Below, in pieces: positions 17,020 to 26,300 of a stretch of 54,201 nucleotides of DNA (positions are counted from its first letter, which is position 1; each line of letters starts with the position of its first letter). Below the pieces are notes generated by a model, which searched no databases, was not told where the DNA came from, and saw nothing but the letters and a program-made list of their open reading frames with translations. This stretch comes from Hominimerdicola alba 8 (lineage in GTDB: Bacteria > Bacillota > Clostridia > Oscillospirales > Ruminococcaceae). A program made the position numbers and the translations under genes. Location: assembly GCF_000178155.2 (NCBI RefSeq), contig NZ_ADKM02000093.1, positions 1 to 54,201 of the forward strand, in the 5' to 3' direction.

Positions 17020-17120
17020 GTGGTTATCCCGCTGACACACCACAAAAACAGCGGCTGTACAGAACTTAAGGTCCTTGGCGTATGGCACTGTTTTGGGTGG
17101 CAGGTCAGCGGTATGACCAT
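17020..17120. mobile_element. Family B MITE, copy B2 (short form)
   Basis: 101 bp from GTGGTTATCCCGCTGAC to GTCAGCGGTATGACCAT. The ten flanking bases on the two sides (AATACAGAAT, AATAAAACAA) agree at seven positions, in line with the 10-bp duplications seen at other copies. It lies between two convergent or divergent regulatory regions and carries no gene. Confidence 0.75.
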
Positions 17121-17130
17121 AATAAAACAA

Positions 17131-17165
17131 GACCTCTTACGGCACATCATATGCCATAAGAGGTC
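17131..17165 (-). terminator. Intrinsic terminator of the 901-aa protein gene
   Basis: GACCTCTTAtGGCA pairs with TGCCgTAAGAGGTC, followed on the minus strand by TTGTTTTATT. A close relative of the same hairpin ends the 1552-aa gene at 28081-28126. Confidence 0.8.
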
Positions 17166-17197
17166 TGTCTGTTTTTTGAGGATATATCCGACTCAGA

Positions 17198-19903
17198 TCA
17201 TTTGACTGTAACAGTGAATGCTCTGCTGCTCAGTGAAGATATGTCCCACTTGCCGCCTACCTTAGCGCAGATGACCATTTTGTAGGTCTGACCTGCTCTT
17301 AGTTTTGGCGAAGTGTAGCTTGTCGTTCCTGCGGGGATATCCTGAGTGACTATCTTCCATTTGCCTGCCAGATAAACAGCCACACCGTAACGCTGAGCGC
17401 CCTTTACTTCATTCCAGTTAAGCCTGAACTGATGGAATTTTTCACTGTGCTCTACGGAAGTTACCGTAACTTTTCCGCGCACAGCTGCGGCAGGGGAGTT
17501 CTTTGGTATCAGAGCAAGCACCTTTTCGGTTTGCGGCTCACCTGTTCCGAACCAGTAGTATTCGCTCTTTTCGGTCGTTTCGCCCTTGCCTGTGACAAGT
17601 ATGCGGTCGGTCGTGTCTGCGAGAGTCACTTCGCCCTGAACAGGCTCAGTCGGTTCGTGGTAGCTTGCACCGCCCTCAAGATATACCTTCGCAGCAGCTA
17701 TGATGCCCTTGCCGCTGACCGCTGCTCCGCCGCTGCCCTTGCTTGTATCTGCCGTTATGTTCATGCCGTATCCGCCGATGGCGATAAGACTGCCTGCGCC
17801 ATTGACAGTGCCATTGTCGAGTATCACTGCATCTCCGCCGTCAGCAGTCAGGAAAGATGTCCCTCCGCCGTAACATGCAAGTACCGAACCTTCCGTTATA
17901 GTCAAAGTTCCGCTTACGCTCAGCGCAGCCTGAGCATTACCGCCTGTAGGTGCTTCCTCACCGAGAATGTATACGTCGCCTTTTATGGTCACATTTCCTT
18001 CGGCAGTCACGAGCGGTTCGGAGTTTTGTCTGTTTATATCGTCGTTCGCAGTATAATTTGCGTGACAGGTTATGCGGGCGTTTTCCAGCACAGAACCGTC
18101 CTTCATGCGAAGCTGACCGTTTATGCTTGACCCGTGAAGCCATTCGCCGCTGTAGTCGTTGTAGTCCATCGAGAAAGTTCCACCGTCAAGAACTTCTATG
18201 ATACCCTCAGCAGTAGTCTGCCTGAGAGTGAGTTTAGCACCCTTCTCAACAATGACCTTGACACCGCTGTGTATGCGCATATTTACCATAGTCAGGTCAC
18301 AGCCTGTTGGTATAATAAGTGTCTGTGTAGGCTCTTCACCGTCAGTCAGTGAGATAGTTCTTCCTATCTCACCATAGTTTACCTGCGGCAGTGCAGCGTG
18401 TGAACCATACCATGCCTTTATGTCTTTCGGAACGATAACAGTTTCGTTGTCACCGCCGAATTCCTGCATATACCAGGGTTCGCAGTCATACATGTATTTT
18501 CCGTCAGCTGTCTGTGTGCAGTTCTCATATGTGAGCCTGTCAGCAAGTTTTTCATTTCCCGAATACACCTTAAATTCAAGGGGATTGCTTTCAGCGCTGC
18601 CCTTATCGGTATCCAGATAAACATGTACATTATAAATGCCCGCCTGCTGCGGCACACCTCTCAGGTAAACATCACCGCTGAGAGGGTCTATCTCACCGTG
18701 TATACCCTCACATTCAGGTGATATGACTATCTTTGATGCCGCGCCGTTCACTTTCAGCAGACCGCCGTTTTTGAAATAGTCAGGCTTGTGCCATTCTTCT
18801 TCCGTGATATCTTCTATAGCTGTATCCTTGTCTGCCAGAGCGTATTCAACATGCGCCGTACTGCCCGAACTGTAATATGCCGCACCGCCTGTTGTCGCAG
18901 AACTTACTGCGTCAAGGTCATCTTCCTGACCTGTTATCCTGTGGTCAAAACTGCCGTTCAGACGAACGAATAACTGCTGTTCAGTCTGCGGTTCGGTCTG
19001 TTCTTCATCAACTGCCTGCTCTATGATGTAATCGTAAGAAACGCTTTCATACCAGTATTTGGGCGGAACTTCGACTTTTGAAACTTTTACGCATATGCTC
19101 TTGTCCTCACCGCCGTCAGGTGATGTGAAAGTAACCGTGTTTTCGCCCTCATCGAACAGAGAAGAATGGAACTGTATCGTATGACTTGTAACTATGCAGT
19201 CGCCTTTATCAACATAGTACAGTGAGTTGTAAGCGCTGTTGAAATGCAGTTTTGTGCCGTTTACATACACACCCGCACTTGCTGTCTTCTGTAGTTCAGC
19301 ATACTCGTTACCGAATTCAGCCACAGTATAGCCCGAATTATCAGCATCGGCGGATATCGATACAAAGTCTATGACAGTTGACTCGGCAGGTTCGGTAACT
19401 TCGCACGCCTCATCTGAGGTCGCCCTGACAGTGTAGCTGTATCCGCTCCAATAGTTGCCCGACTTTGACATATGCAGTCCTACGGAAATATCACCACCAT
19501 CGGGAACAGTGAATGTCACCGTGTTGTCCCCCTCGCTGAGTGAAGAGGTGTAGAACTGTATCGTGTTTCCGCTGACGATGCAGTCACCTGTATTTGCATA
19601 GCTTATATAGCTGTACGCACTGTTGTAGCTGAGTTTTTTGCCGTTTACAAACACTCCTGCCTCAGCCACACGGGTGAGGTCGGTATAGTCGTTGTCAAAG
19701 CTGACCTCAACAAAAGCGTTGGTGCTTCCGCTCGTTGTAACGCTTTGCAGTTTTATGACAGCGTTCTCATTAGTTTCGGCACTTGCTGTAATGCTCCCCG
19801 AGTTTATCGGTGTCGTGAAAGCAGGCTGTGTACAGCCGTACACGACCAGCAGACTCAGCATAAAGCCCAGTACCTTCTTTGCGCTTTTCGTAGTGTTTTT
19901 CAT
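17198..19903 (-). CDS. Secreted CBM37 surface protein with two haem-receptor-like repeats; iron-box controlled
   Basis: 901 residues with a signal peptide (hydrophobic 10-25). Two homologous ~110-residue repeats (about 47-160 and 178-310) each contain GVxVNGxKL....SAY....Y...GDCIV and NTIQF..S...EGxNTVTFT.PDGG. They resemble the haemoglobin-interacting (DUF1533/Shr HID) domains of Gram-positive haem receptors, but I am not certain. A beta-helix-like middle follows, with Gly-rich hairpin repeats (600-790). The C-terminal ~85 residues are CBM37-like, starting HQFRLNWNEVKGAQRYGVAV. Known CBM37 modules hold proteins on the R. albus surface. A DtxR-like box lies between its promoter elements. I infer an iron-regulated cell-surface protein for host or plant haem or polymer binding. 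ATG at 19903 follows AGGAGG. Confidence 0.75.
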   Translation of the reverse strand: MKNTTKSAKKVLGFMLSLLVVYGCTQPAFTTPINSGSITASAETNENAVIKLQSVTTSGSTNAFVEVSFDNDYTDLTRVAEAGVFVNGKKLSYNSAYSYISYANTGDCIVSGNTIQFYTSSLSEGDNTVTFTVPDGGDISVGLHMSKSGNYWSGYSYTVRATSDEACEVTEPAESTVIDFVSISADADNSGYTVAEFGNEYAELQKTASAGVYVNGTKLHFNSAYNSLYYVDKGDCIVTSHTIQFHSSLFDEGENTVTFTSPDGGEDKSICVKVSKVEVPPKYWYESVSYDYIIEQAVDEEQTEPQTEQQLFVRLNGSFDHRITGQEDDLDAVSSATTGGAAYYSSGSTAHVEYALADKDTAIEDITEEEWHKPDYFKNGGLLKVNGAASKIVISPECEGIHGEIDPLSGDVYLRGVPQQAGIYNVHVYLDTDKGSAESNPLEFKVYSGNEKLADRLTYENCTQTADGKYMYDCEPWYMQEFGGDNETVIVPKDIKAWYGSHAALPQVNYGEIGRTISLTDGEEPTQTLIIPTGCDLTMVNMRIHSGVKVIVEKGAKLTLRQTTAEGIIEVLDGGTFSMDYNDYSGEWLHGSSINGQLRMKDGSVLENARITCHANYTANDDINRQNSEPLVTAEGNVTIKGDVYILGEEAPTGGNAQAALSVSGTLTITEGSVLACYGGGTSFLTADGGDAVILDNGTVNGAGSLIAIGGYGMNITADTSKGSGGAAVSGKGIIAAAKVYLEGGASYHEPTEPVQGEVTLADTTDRILVTGKGETTEKSEYYWFGTGEPQTEKVLALIPKNSPAAAVRGKVTVTSVEHSEKFHQFRLNWNEVKGAQRYGVAVYLAGKWKIVTQDIPAGTTSYTSPKLRAGQTYKMVICAKVGGKWDISSLSSRAFTVTVK

Positions 19904-19928
19904 GTTTGGTCGAACCTCCTGATAAATA

Positions 19929-19962
19929 ATTATAATGTTAGCTTAGGCTAACTACGTGTCAA
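19929..19962 (-). promoter_or_regulatory. Promoter region with DtxR-like operator, box 1
   Basis: The palindrome GTTAGC-TTAG-GCTAAC spans 19937-19952 and fits GTTAG-N6-CTAAC. Aligned with the actinobacterial DtxR/IdeR consensus TTAGGTTAGGCTAACCTAA it agrees at 14 of 19 positions. On the minus strand it lies between TTGACA (19962-19957) and TATAAT (19934-19929); their 22-base spacing is longer than usual, so the true -35 may differ. A bound repressor here would block polymerase. Confidence 0.7.
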
Positions 19963-20076
19963 AAAATAACAGCATACTCGCAGAGAGTGATGTTGCAAAA
20001 AGAATGCTTACCACCGCAAATTCTGCTGAGATATGCAAAGCATATTTCACACCGCTGATATAAGTTACTCAAACCT

Positions 20077-20177
20077 ATAGCAATCCAACTATTTAAATTC
20101 ACAAAATCCGGTCGCTAAAGCTCGGATTTATGGGTTTTGTGACCGGATTTTGTCTGAATTTTAAGGCGGATTGCTAT
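20077..20177. mobile_element. Family A palindromic MITE, copy A2
   Basis: 101 bp, ATAGCAATCC to GGATTGCTAT, TA flanks, inner arms CAAAATCCGGTC/GACCGGATTTTG. It lies in the 630-base gap between the divergent 901-aa gene and the EAL gene. The rest of that gap (20178-20386) shows nothing I can name. Confidence 0.85.
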
Positions 20178-20386
20178 AACTACCGTATTATATCAGAATG
20201 TTTGATCTTTGTCAATAGAAATTCTTTATTTTAATATTATGTCCGACTGAATATTTCTTTAACTGCTGGCAGTGATTTCCTGCACTTGCGATGACAAGGC
20301 GAAAATGGCTGTATTTGTGGAAAAATTCCCCATATAAACCAATTCGGACAATATCGGGATATCAGTAATTTTTTTTCTAATCATGC

Positions 20387-20415
20387 TTGAAAAATATAAC
20401 ACTTTATGGTATAAT
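20387..20415 (+). promoter_or_regulatory. Sigma-A promoter of the c-di-GMP gene pair
   Basis: TTGAAA (20387-20392), 17-base spacer, TATAAT (20410-20415). The leader of ~110 bases includes a hairpin GGCTTT...AAAGCC (about 20443-20467). It does not match the known c-di-GMP riboswitch cores. Confidence 0.7.
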
Positions 20416-20532
20416 TAAGAATGAACTATTAAATGCGAGTGTGGCTTTAACTATGTTCATCAAAGCCAAACGGGGGCGCTTATCTCCGTCTCCTGCAATG
20501 AAATACACTCTGCTTGATTAGGGGTGAAAATT

Positions 20533-22065
20533 TTGGAACTCATCAGTAAATTTGATGAAGCGTTGAAAAATGGATATATCAAAGCATTTTACCAGCCTTT
20601 GACACGTACTGTCACAGGTAAGGTCTGCGGTGCTGAGGCATTGGCACGCTGGCTCGACCCCGAATTCGGTCTTATCCCTCCGGGTGAGTTTATCGGTCTG
20701 CTTGAACAGCATGGGCTGATACACAGGCTCGACCTTGCTATGATAGAGAACGTGTGCAGATTTTATAAAAAATATGACTGCCGCGATATGACTTTCTCAG
20801 TCAACCTTTCAAGGATAGATTTTAAACAGACCGATATGTTCAGTGCGATAACTGATATCATGAAACGCTACGATGTTCCCGTTTCTGCGATACACTTTGA
20901 GATAACCGAAAGCACTATGCTGGCAGATATAGAAAATACCCGCAGACTGTCAAAGCAGTTTTTTGATGCGGGCTTCGAGATATGGCTCGACGATTTCGGG
21001 AGCGGCTATTCGTCACTTAGCTTGCTTCGTGACTTCAGGTTCAATGTTCTCAAGATGGATATGTCACTGCTCAAACAGTTCGATGTCCGTTCAAGGAAGA
21101 TAGTCTCTTCAGTCGTAAATATGTCGAAAGCGCTGGGCATACATACGCTGTCGGAAGGTGTTGAAACTGAGGAACAGCTTGTATTCCTCCGTAATATCGG
21201 CTGTGAGATGATACAGGGCTATTATTTTTCAAGACCCCTCTGTGAAGAAGATTTCCTTGCTTACCTGAAAGAACACGCCGCTGAAACGTGCAGTGATCGG
21301 GTATTCTGGAACAAGGCTGTGAAAGTGAATTTTCTCAGCGGCTACCCGCTGATGACTTCGCACGATCATTCGGAAGAAGATGGAGTTTTCGGCACAGCAC
21401 CCATTGCGCTTATCGAGTACGAAAACCGAAAGACCACTTTCAGGTATGTGAATGCCGCATATTTAAGTGAACTGAAAAAGCTGGGATATGAAAGTATCGA
21501 ACAGCTGGACAAAGATGTCAATGACGAGAACTTCGCCTACTATGACCGCTTTATGGGATATATCGAAAAGACCATCTGTAAGGGGGGCGTGTTTAAGACT
21601 GACAGCATCATCGGAGATGTGGTGTATAATTTCACTACCGAACTTATAGCGTCAAGCGGCGAAAAACATCTCATCGCCTCAACTGTTCATACTATCAGTG
21701 CCGAACACAGTGACTACCTCGTTCTCAAATACAGTCAGTCACTTTATGCGACCTACGACCTTGTGACCGAGATAACGCCCGATAAAGACACCGCAGTGCA
21801 GATATACTCCAATGCAGGCTTTGCAAAAGTCTACGGCACATCTTCGCTGAGAAAGGGAATACTCGAATTTGCCGCCACAGAAGTCCACCCTGCTGACCAT
21901 GAAAGGTATCTGGAGTTTTTTGACCTCGCTACACTCAGCAACGGAACTTCCGACTATATCCAGCAGTCATTCAAAGTCCGCAGCGGCAGCGGCTATAAAC
22001 TGAAAAATATCCGTATATCGAAACTTGAGAACGGCAAGTATCTCTACACGATACAGTCTGTCTGA
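20533..22065 (+). CDS. EAL-domain protein, probable c-di-GMP phosphodiesterase
   Basis: About 510 residues, cytoplasmic. The EAL domain (roughly 1-255) shows the metal and catalytic motifs: AEALARW, NLS, ITES, DDFGSGYSS, and EGVETEEQ followed by QGYYFSRPL, so hydrolysis of c-di-GMP to pGpG is expected. The C-terminal ~250 residues contain what look like two PAS-like sensor folds (from IALIEYENRKTTFRYVNAAY and from YDLVTEITPDKDTAVQIYSN). The order, catalytic domain first, is unusual. Start codon choice is between GTG 20524 and TTG 20533; AGGGGTG is correctly spaced only for TTG 20533. A diguanylate cyclase gene follows 16 bases downstream, giving an opposed enzyme pair in one operon. Confidence 0.9.
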   Translation: MELISKFDEALKNGYIKAFYQPLTRTVTGKVCGAEALARWLDPEFGLIPPGEFIGLLEQHGLIHRLDLAMIENVCRFYKKYDCRDMTFSVNLSRIDFKQTDMFSAITDIMKRYDVPVSAIHFEITESTMLADIENTRRLSKQFFDAGFEIWLDDFGSGYSSLSLLRDFRFNVLKMDMSLLKQFDVRSRKIVSSVVNMSKALGIHTLSEGVETEEQLVFLRNIGCEMIQGYYFSRPLCEEDFLAYLKEHAAETCSDRVFWNKAVKVNFLSGYPLMTSHDHSEEDGVFGTAPIALIEYENRKTTFRYVNAAYLSELKKLGYESIEQLDKDVNDENFAYYDRFMGYIEKTICKGGVFKTDSIIGDVVYNFTTELIASSGEKHLIASTVHTISAEHSDYLVLKYSQSLYATYDLVTEITPDKDTAVQIYSNAGFAKVYGTSSLRKGILEFAATEVHPADHERYLEFFDLATLSNGTSDYIQQSFKVRSGSGYKLKNIRISKLENGKYLYTIQSV

Positions 22066-22081
22066 AAAGCAGGTGGAACAT

Positions 22082-23176
22082 ATGAACACAACTGACAAAA
22101 ACTCTACGATACTAAAAAATCTGACTTTGTTTTTCGGCATATTTCTGTTGTTTACTGATATATTTTTCCTGACTATGGGAATCGTCTTTGATATGCCTGT
22201 GGTAAGGTATGTGATATATGCAAAGCTGGTCATCAACACGACCAATGTATACCTTATACTGAAAAAGCACTATTTTATTTCAACGCTTATAATCTATGGG
22301 GTCATACTTTTGTATATGGTCGTGGGGGTAGTCTGTATGGGGCTTGATTCAGCTTTTCAGCTGTACGCTCTCGGAATGCTTGCCTGCATCAGCTATTTCG
22401 GCTATCTCCATAAACGGGTGCTTAAAAAGGAACTGCCTTTCGTCCTGCTGACCGCCATACATGTAGCCTGCTATATCGGCGTATACCTGTATGCGCGCTT
22501 TCACGAACCGCTCTACGATGTCCCGCAGAAAGCTGTCGATATACACATCATCTTCAACTCAGGGGCGACTTTCTGCATATTGATACTGTTTCTGTTCCTT
22601 TTCCACAATGTAGCGATAAACTCCGAAGAAAAGCTGGAACGCATGGCGATGGTCGATAACCTGACAGGGCTGTATAACCGCCATTACCTGCTTTCTGTCC
22701 TTGACAGGACAGAAGCGGTCAGTCCCGAAAAACGCTGGATAGCGCTCCTTGATATAGACGATTTCAAGAAAGTCAATGATACCTACGGACACAACTGCGG
22801 CGACTATATCCTGCATCATGTCGCAGAACTTTCACAGCAGGTCTGCAATGACTGCATCGTGTGTCGCTGGGGCGGCGAAGAATTCATTATCCTCTCCACG
22901 AACTTTCAGAAGTTATCTTTATCGAATCGTCGCTGGGGCGGCGAAGAATTCATTATCCTCTCCATGAATACCGAACACAGCACCGATATACTCGAAACAC
23001 TGCGCAAGAGGATAGCAGATGAAAAATTCCGATTTGAGGGTTGTGAACTGAATATCACAGTCACCATCGGTGTCTGCGGCTATGATAAGGAACTTACCAA
23101 CGATGTCTGGATATCAAAGGCAGATGAAAAACTCTACATCGGCAAAAAGAACGGCAAAAATCAGGTCGTGAGATGA
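22082..23176 (+). CDS. GGDEF-domain protein with duplicated active-site segment
   Basis: 364 residues: six membrane helices (about 10-190) and a GGDEF domain from DNLTGLYNRHYLL. The metal site DIDDF and NDTYGHNCGD are intact. The signature GGEEF occurs twice, RWGGEEFIILS at both ends of a 22-residue in-frame tandem duplication (bases 22863-22968). The second copy joins normally to the rest of the domain (KADEKLY.GKKNGKN). If the loop is tolerated the enzyme would make c-di-GMP; otherwise it may be inactive or act as a sensor. ATG at 22082 has AGGTGGA upstream and lies 16 bases after the EAL gene. Confidence 0.9.
   Translation: MNTTDKNSTILKNLTLFFGIFLLFTDIFFLTMGIVFDMPVVRYVIYAKLVINTTNVYLILKKHYFISTLIIYGVILLYMVVGVVCMGLDSAFQLYALGMLACISYFGYLHKRVLKKELPFVLLTAIHVACYIGVYLYARFHEPLYDVPQKAVDIHIIFNSGATFCILILFLFLFHNVAINSEEKLERMAMVDNLTGLYNRHYLLSVLDRTEAVSPEKRWIALLDIDDFKKVNDTYGHNCGDYILHHVAELSQQVCNDCIVCRWGGEEFIILSTNFQKLSLSNRRWGGEEFIILSMNTEHSTDILETLRKRIADEKFRFEGCELNITVTIGVCGYDKELTNDVWISKADEKLYIGKKNGKNQVVR
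22863..22968 (+). repeat. Tandem duplication of the GGEEF-coding segment
   Basis: GTCGCTGGGGCGGCGAAG and the following bases (about 40 in all) occur at 22863 and again at 22929, a 66-base period that keeps the frame. The two copies differ at a single base near the end (CCACGAA versus CCATGAA). The 26 bases between them, coding roughly NFQKLSLSN, are not repeated. Confidence 0.9.
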
Positions 23177-23185
23177 TAAACGATT

Positions 23186-23232
23186 AACAGCACATGTCGG
23201 AAGATATCTTCTGATATGTGCTGCTATTTTTT
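23186..23232 (+). terminator. Intrinsic terminator after the c-di-GMP genes
   Basis: AACAGCACATGTCGGAAGAT pairs imperfectly with ATCTTCTGATATGTGCTGCT and is followed by ATTTTTTC. Confidence 0.8.
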
Positions 23233-23295
23233 CTGCATCGGTACTCAGTGCATGAATTCGTATATCGCTTTTTCGGCGGCAGTCGGTCACCACTC

Positions 23296-23349
23296 TTGAC
23301 AGCGAGAAAAAGATGTGCTATAATATCACTCGGTTAGTAGTGCCTAACC
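23296..23349 (+). promoter_or_regulatory. Strong promoter with DtxR-like operator, box 2
   Basis: TTGACA (23296-23301), 17-base spacer, TATAAT (23319-23324). The operator GGTTAG-TAGTGC-CTAACC (23332-23349) begins eight bases after the -10 box and covers the transcription start, the classic place for a metal-dependent repressor. Its arms are perfectly symmetrical over six bases. Confidence 0.8.
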
Positions 23350-23394
23350 GCATGTGCGGCATGACCAAATATATTATAGCAGGGAGAAAAAGTA

Positions 23395-26300
23395 ATGAAG
23401 AGATCAAAGATCGATCAGAAGAAAGCCTTGTGTGCTGTGCTTTCAACTGCGGTGCTGATGAATTCGGTCGGCACTGTTGCTTTTGCAGAAAGTACAAAAG
23501 GCTACAAAGACGGGGTCTATGAAGGTCAGGCAAGGGGATATAAAAGCGATATCGCGGTGTCGGTGACCGTATCTGACGGCGTGATATCGGCTATCGATGT
23601 TACAGGTCAGAACGAAACGCCCGAATTTTGGGAACGTGCATCAGCTATCATCCCAAAGATAATCGAAGCAAATACTACAGAGGGCGTTGATGCCGTAAGC
23701 GGTGCTACACGCAGCAGCAACGGTATAAAGAATGCGGTCAATGATGCACTGCTCAAAAGCATTTACGGCTGCTTCAAAAGCGGCAGCGGCAGCATATCCG
23801 ACCCGTTCGTTATCAGTACTGCCGAACAGCTGATAGGCTTTGCTGAAAGCGTTGATAATGGTGAAAACTATCTCGGCAAGTATATCGTCCTTGATTCGGA
23901 TATCGACCTTTCAACAGCAGGTAACTGGGATCCTATCGGTGCGGAAGGTTCGGCAGGCAAAAATCTTGATAAGATATTTGCAGGTAGCTTTGACGGCTGC
24001 GGTCACATCATAAGCGGTCTTACGATACGTAATGATGCTGACTCTCCATATACCGAAGAACAGAATGTTGGACTTTTCTCTTCTATCTCGACTTCGGCAA
24101 AAGTTTCAAATATAAGGCTTGAAAATGTGGATATCGATGTTACAGGTCAGAAAGTCGTTAGAGCAGGCGGCATAACAGGCGATATCACAAGCAAAGCTGT
24201 TTCGGGACAGGAAGGCTCAGCGTCGGTGGACAGCTGTACTGTCAGCGGCTCGGTGTCAGCCAAAACTGACGCTGCAATGGTAATGACAGGCGGCGTAGTG
24301 GGCAGAGCATCGGGAAATGCCAATATAACGAACTGTGTTTCCGATGCCGAGATAAACTCTTCGTCAAACAGCAAGATAGCTTATGGTGCAGGTATAGCCG
24401 CAATGACAGGCAACAATACATACGTTGTCAACTGCGCAGGCAAGGGTGATGTTACTGTACTGACAAAAAGCGGTTTTTCTCTTTATGCAGGCGGCGTTGT
24501 CGGCATGATGACATCGGCGCAGTATAACTGCTTTGCCAGCGGCAGTGTAAATGTCGGGACTATCACACAGGCTGATGCCGAAAGCGGAGCGGGTCTTATA
24601 GACGGCGCACTCATGCCTGCGGCATCGGGTAAGTATAATTTCTATTCTTCCGATGCGAAGGTAAACTATGTCAGCAGCGATGGCGGTATGACCGAGATCG
24701 GTACATTCTCTCACGGCTCAGGCTCTATGAATGCTGAGGGTACTTTTGCGCCCGAAATTCTTACGGCAGAGCAGATGGGCAGCAGCGAATTTGCCGAAAT
24801 GCTCAATAATGACCTTAAAGATATCGCAAGGCTGCTCGAAGAAAACAATATCGATGTAGACCTGAAAATGTGGGAATATAACGGTTCTGAAACTCCCGAA
24901 CTTTCGGGAGAGATATACATCGATGTTTCTGTTGACTCTTCTGTCTTTGAATCGGGAGAGGGAACAAAGGACTCGCCTTATGAGATAAAAACATCGGAAC
25001 AGCTGAGAAAATTTGCTGTATCTTTGTCCGAAAACGTTGATTACAGCGGAAAGTACATCGAACTTTCATCGGATATCGACATTTCCGATGCTGAATGGAC
25101 TCCGATAGGTGACAGCGAGTATGTATTTAACGGCTGTTTTGACGGCAAGGGTCATAAAGTAACAGGTATGACCATCGGCAGTGCAGATAAGGCAAAAGAA
25201 CTTGAAGACGGCAAGATATATGTCGGATTTTTCAGCGTTCTTGGTGCCGATGCCGTTGTTAAAGATGTCGAACTGACTGATGTACTGGTGAACGTTTCCT
25301 ACAGTGCAAGTGCATATGCAGGCGGTATCGCCGCAGTTATGGACTCCGATGCCGATGGATACAAGGGTGCTGTCGTTGACGGCTGTACAGTCAAGGGCGC
25401 AGTCACTTTGACTGCTGAAAACGGCAACAGTTTTGTCGGCGGTATCTGTTCTTATATATACAAGGGCGCTGTCATCAACTGCAAGACCGATGTCGATGTT
25501 TCCTGTACAGTCAAGTCGGGTGCCGCATACGGTGAAGCGGGCGGTATCTCAGCACTTGTGAACAGAGCGCTTGTTGCGAACTGCTATACTCTCGGTGATG
25601 TATACGGAAGCGGAAACCGTGAAGACGAGGGCATGGCGGTGATAAGTTCGCTCGTAGCAGTCAATGCAGGGTATATCGCCAACTGTTACGGCGGCGGAAG
25701 TCATACCGCAAATGATTACTCCATATATACAGGTGCGCTTTCAGGCTGGATCACAGGTATAGGTCATACATATGACTGCTATTATAACAGCGAAGCGCAG
25801 ATGAAGATAGGCGGCACGATAGTTGACCCTGTTGCCGATGTCGGAACAAGGGTATCATCAGGTGTCAGCGATGACGGCATGGTCTATACAGGCGGCGTAG
25901 TTTCGGGTAACTCGGCATACAGCGCCGATAACTATAAGGATATCGCTGATAAGCTGAACGCCAATTTCACAGCATTCCCCGTTGAGATAACTCAGTTCGG
26001 CATCTCGGAAGATCAGCTGAAAAAATGGCAGTATGCTGACGGCGAGGTAACTTTTGCCGATACTGCTGCATCTGCGGTATATGTACAGCCCGAAGCCGAA
26101 ATAGTCGTAAGACCCGAACTCACGCTGAATGACGGTATATGGTACGGTCGTGACAGTGAGAAGAATGTCGTGGTCGCTGTCACTGTCAGGAATGGTGAGG
26201 TGACCGACATCAAGTCCTCCGATGGTTCATCTTCCGGTGAAGCATATGAAAATGCTGTCAAGATCGCAAAGGAAAAATCCACATATAACGATAAAACTTC

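Noticed and set aside
20416-20520. Possible c-di-GMP riboswitch before the EAL gene
   Set aside because: A hairpin is present but neither the GEMM-I core nor the GEMM-II elements can be found.
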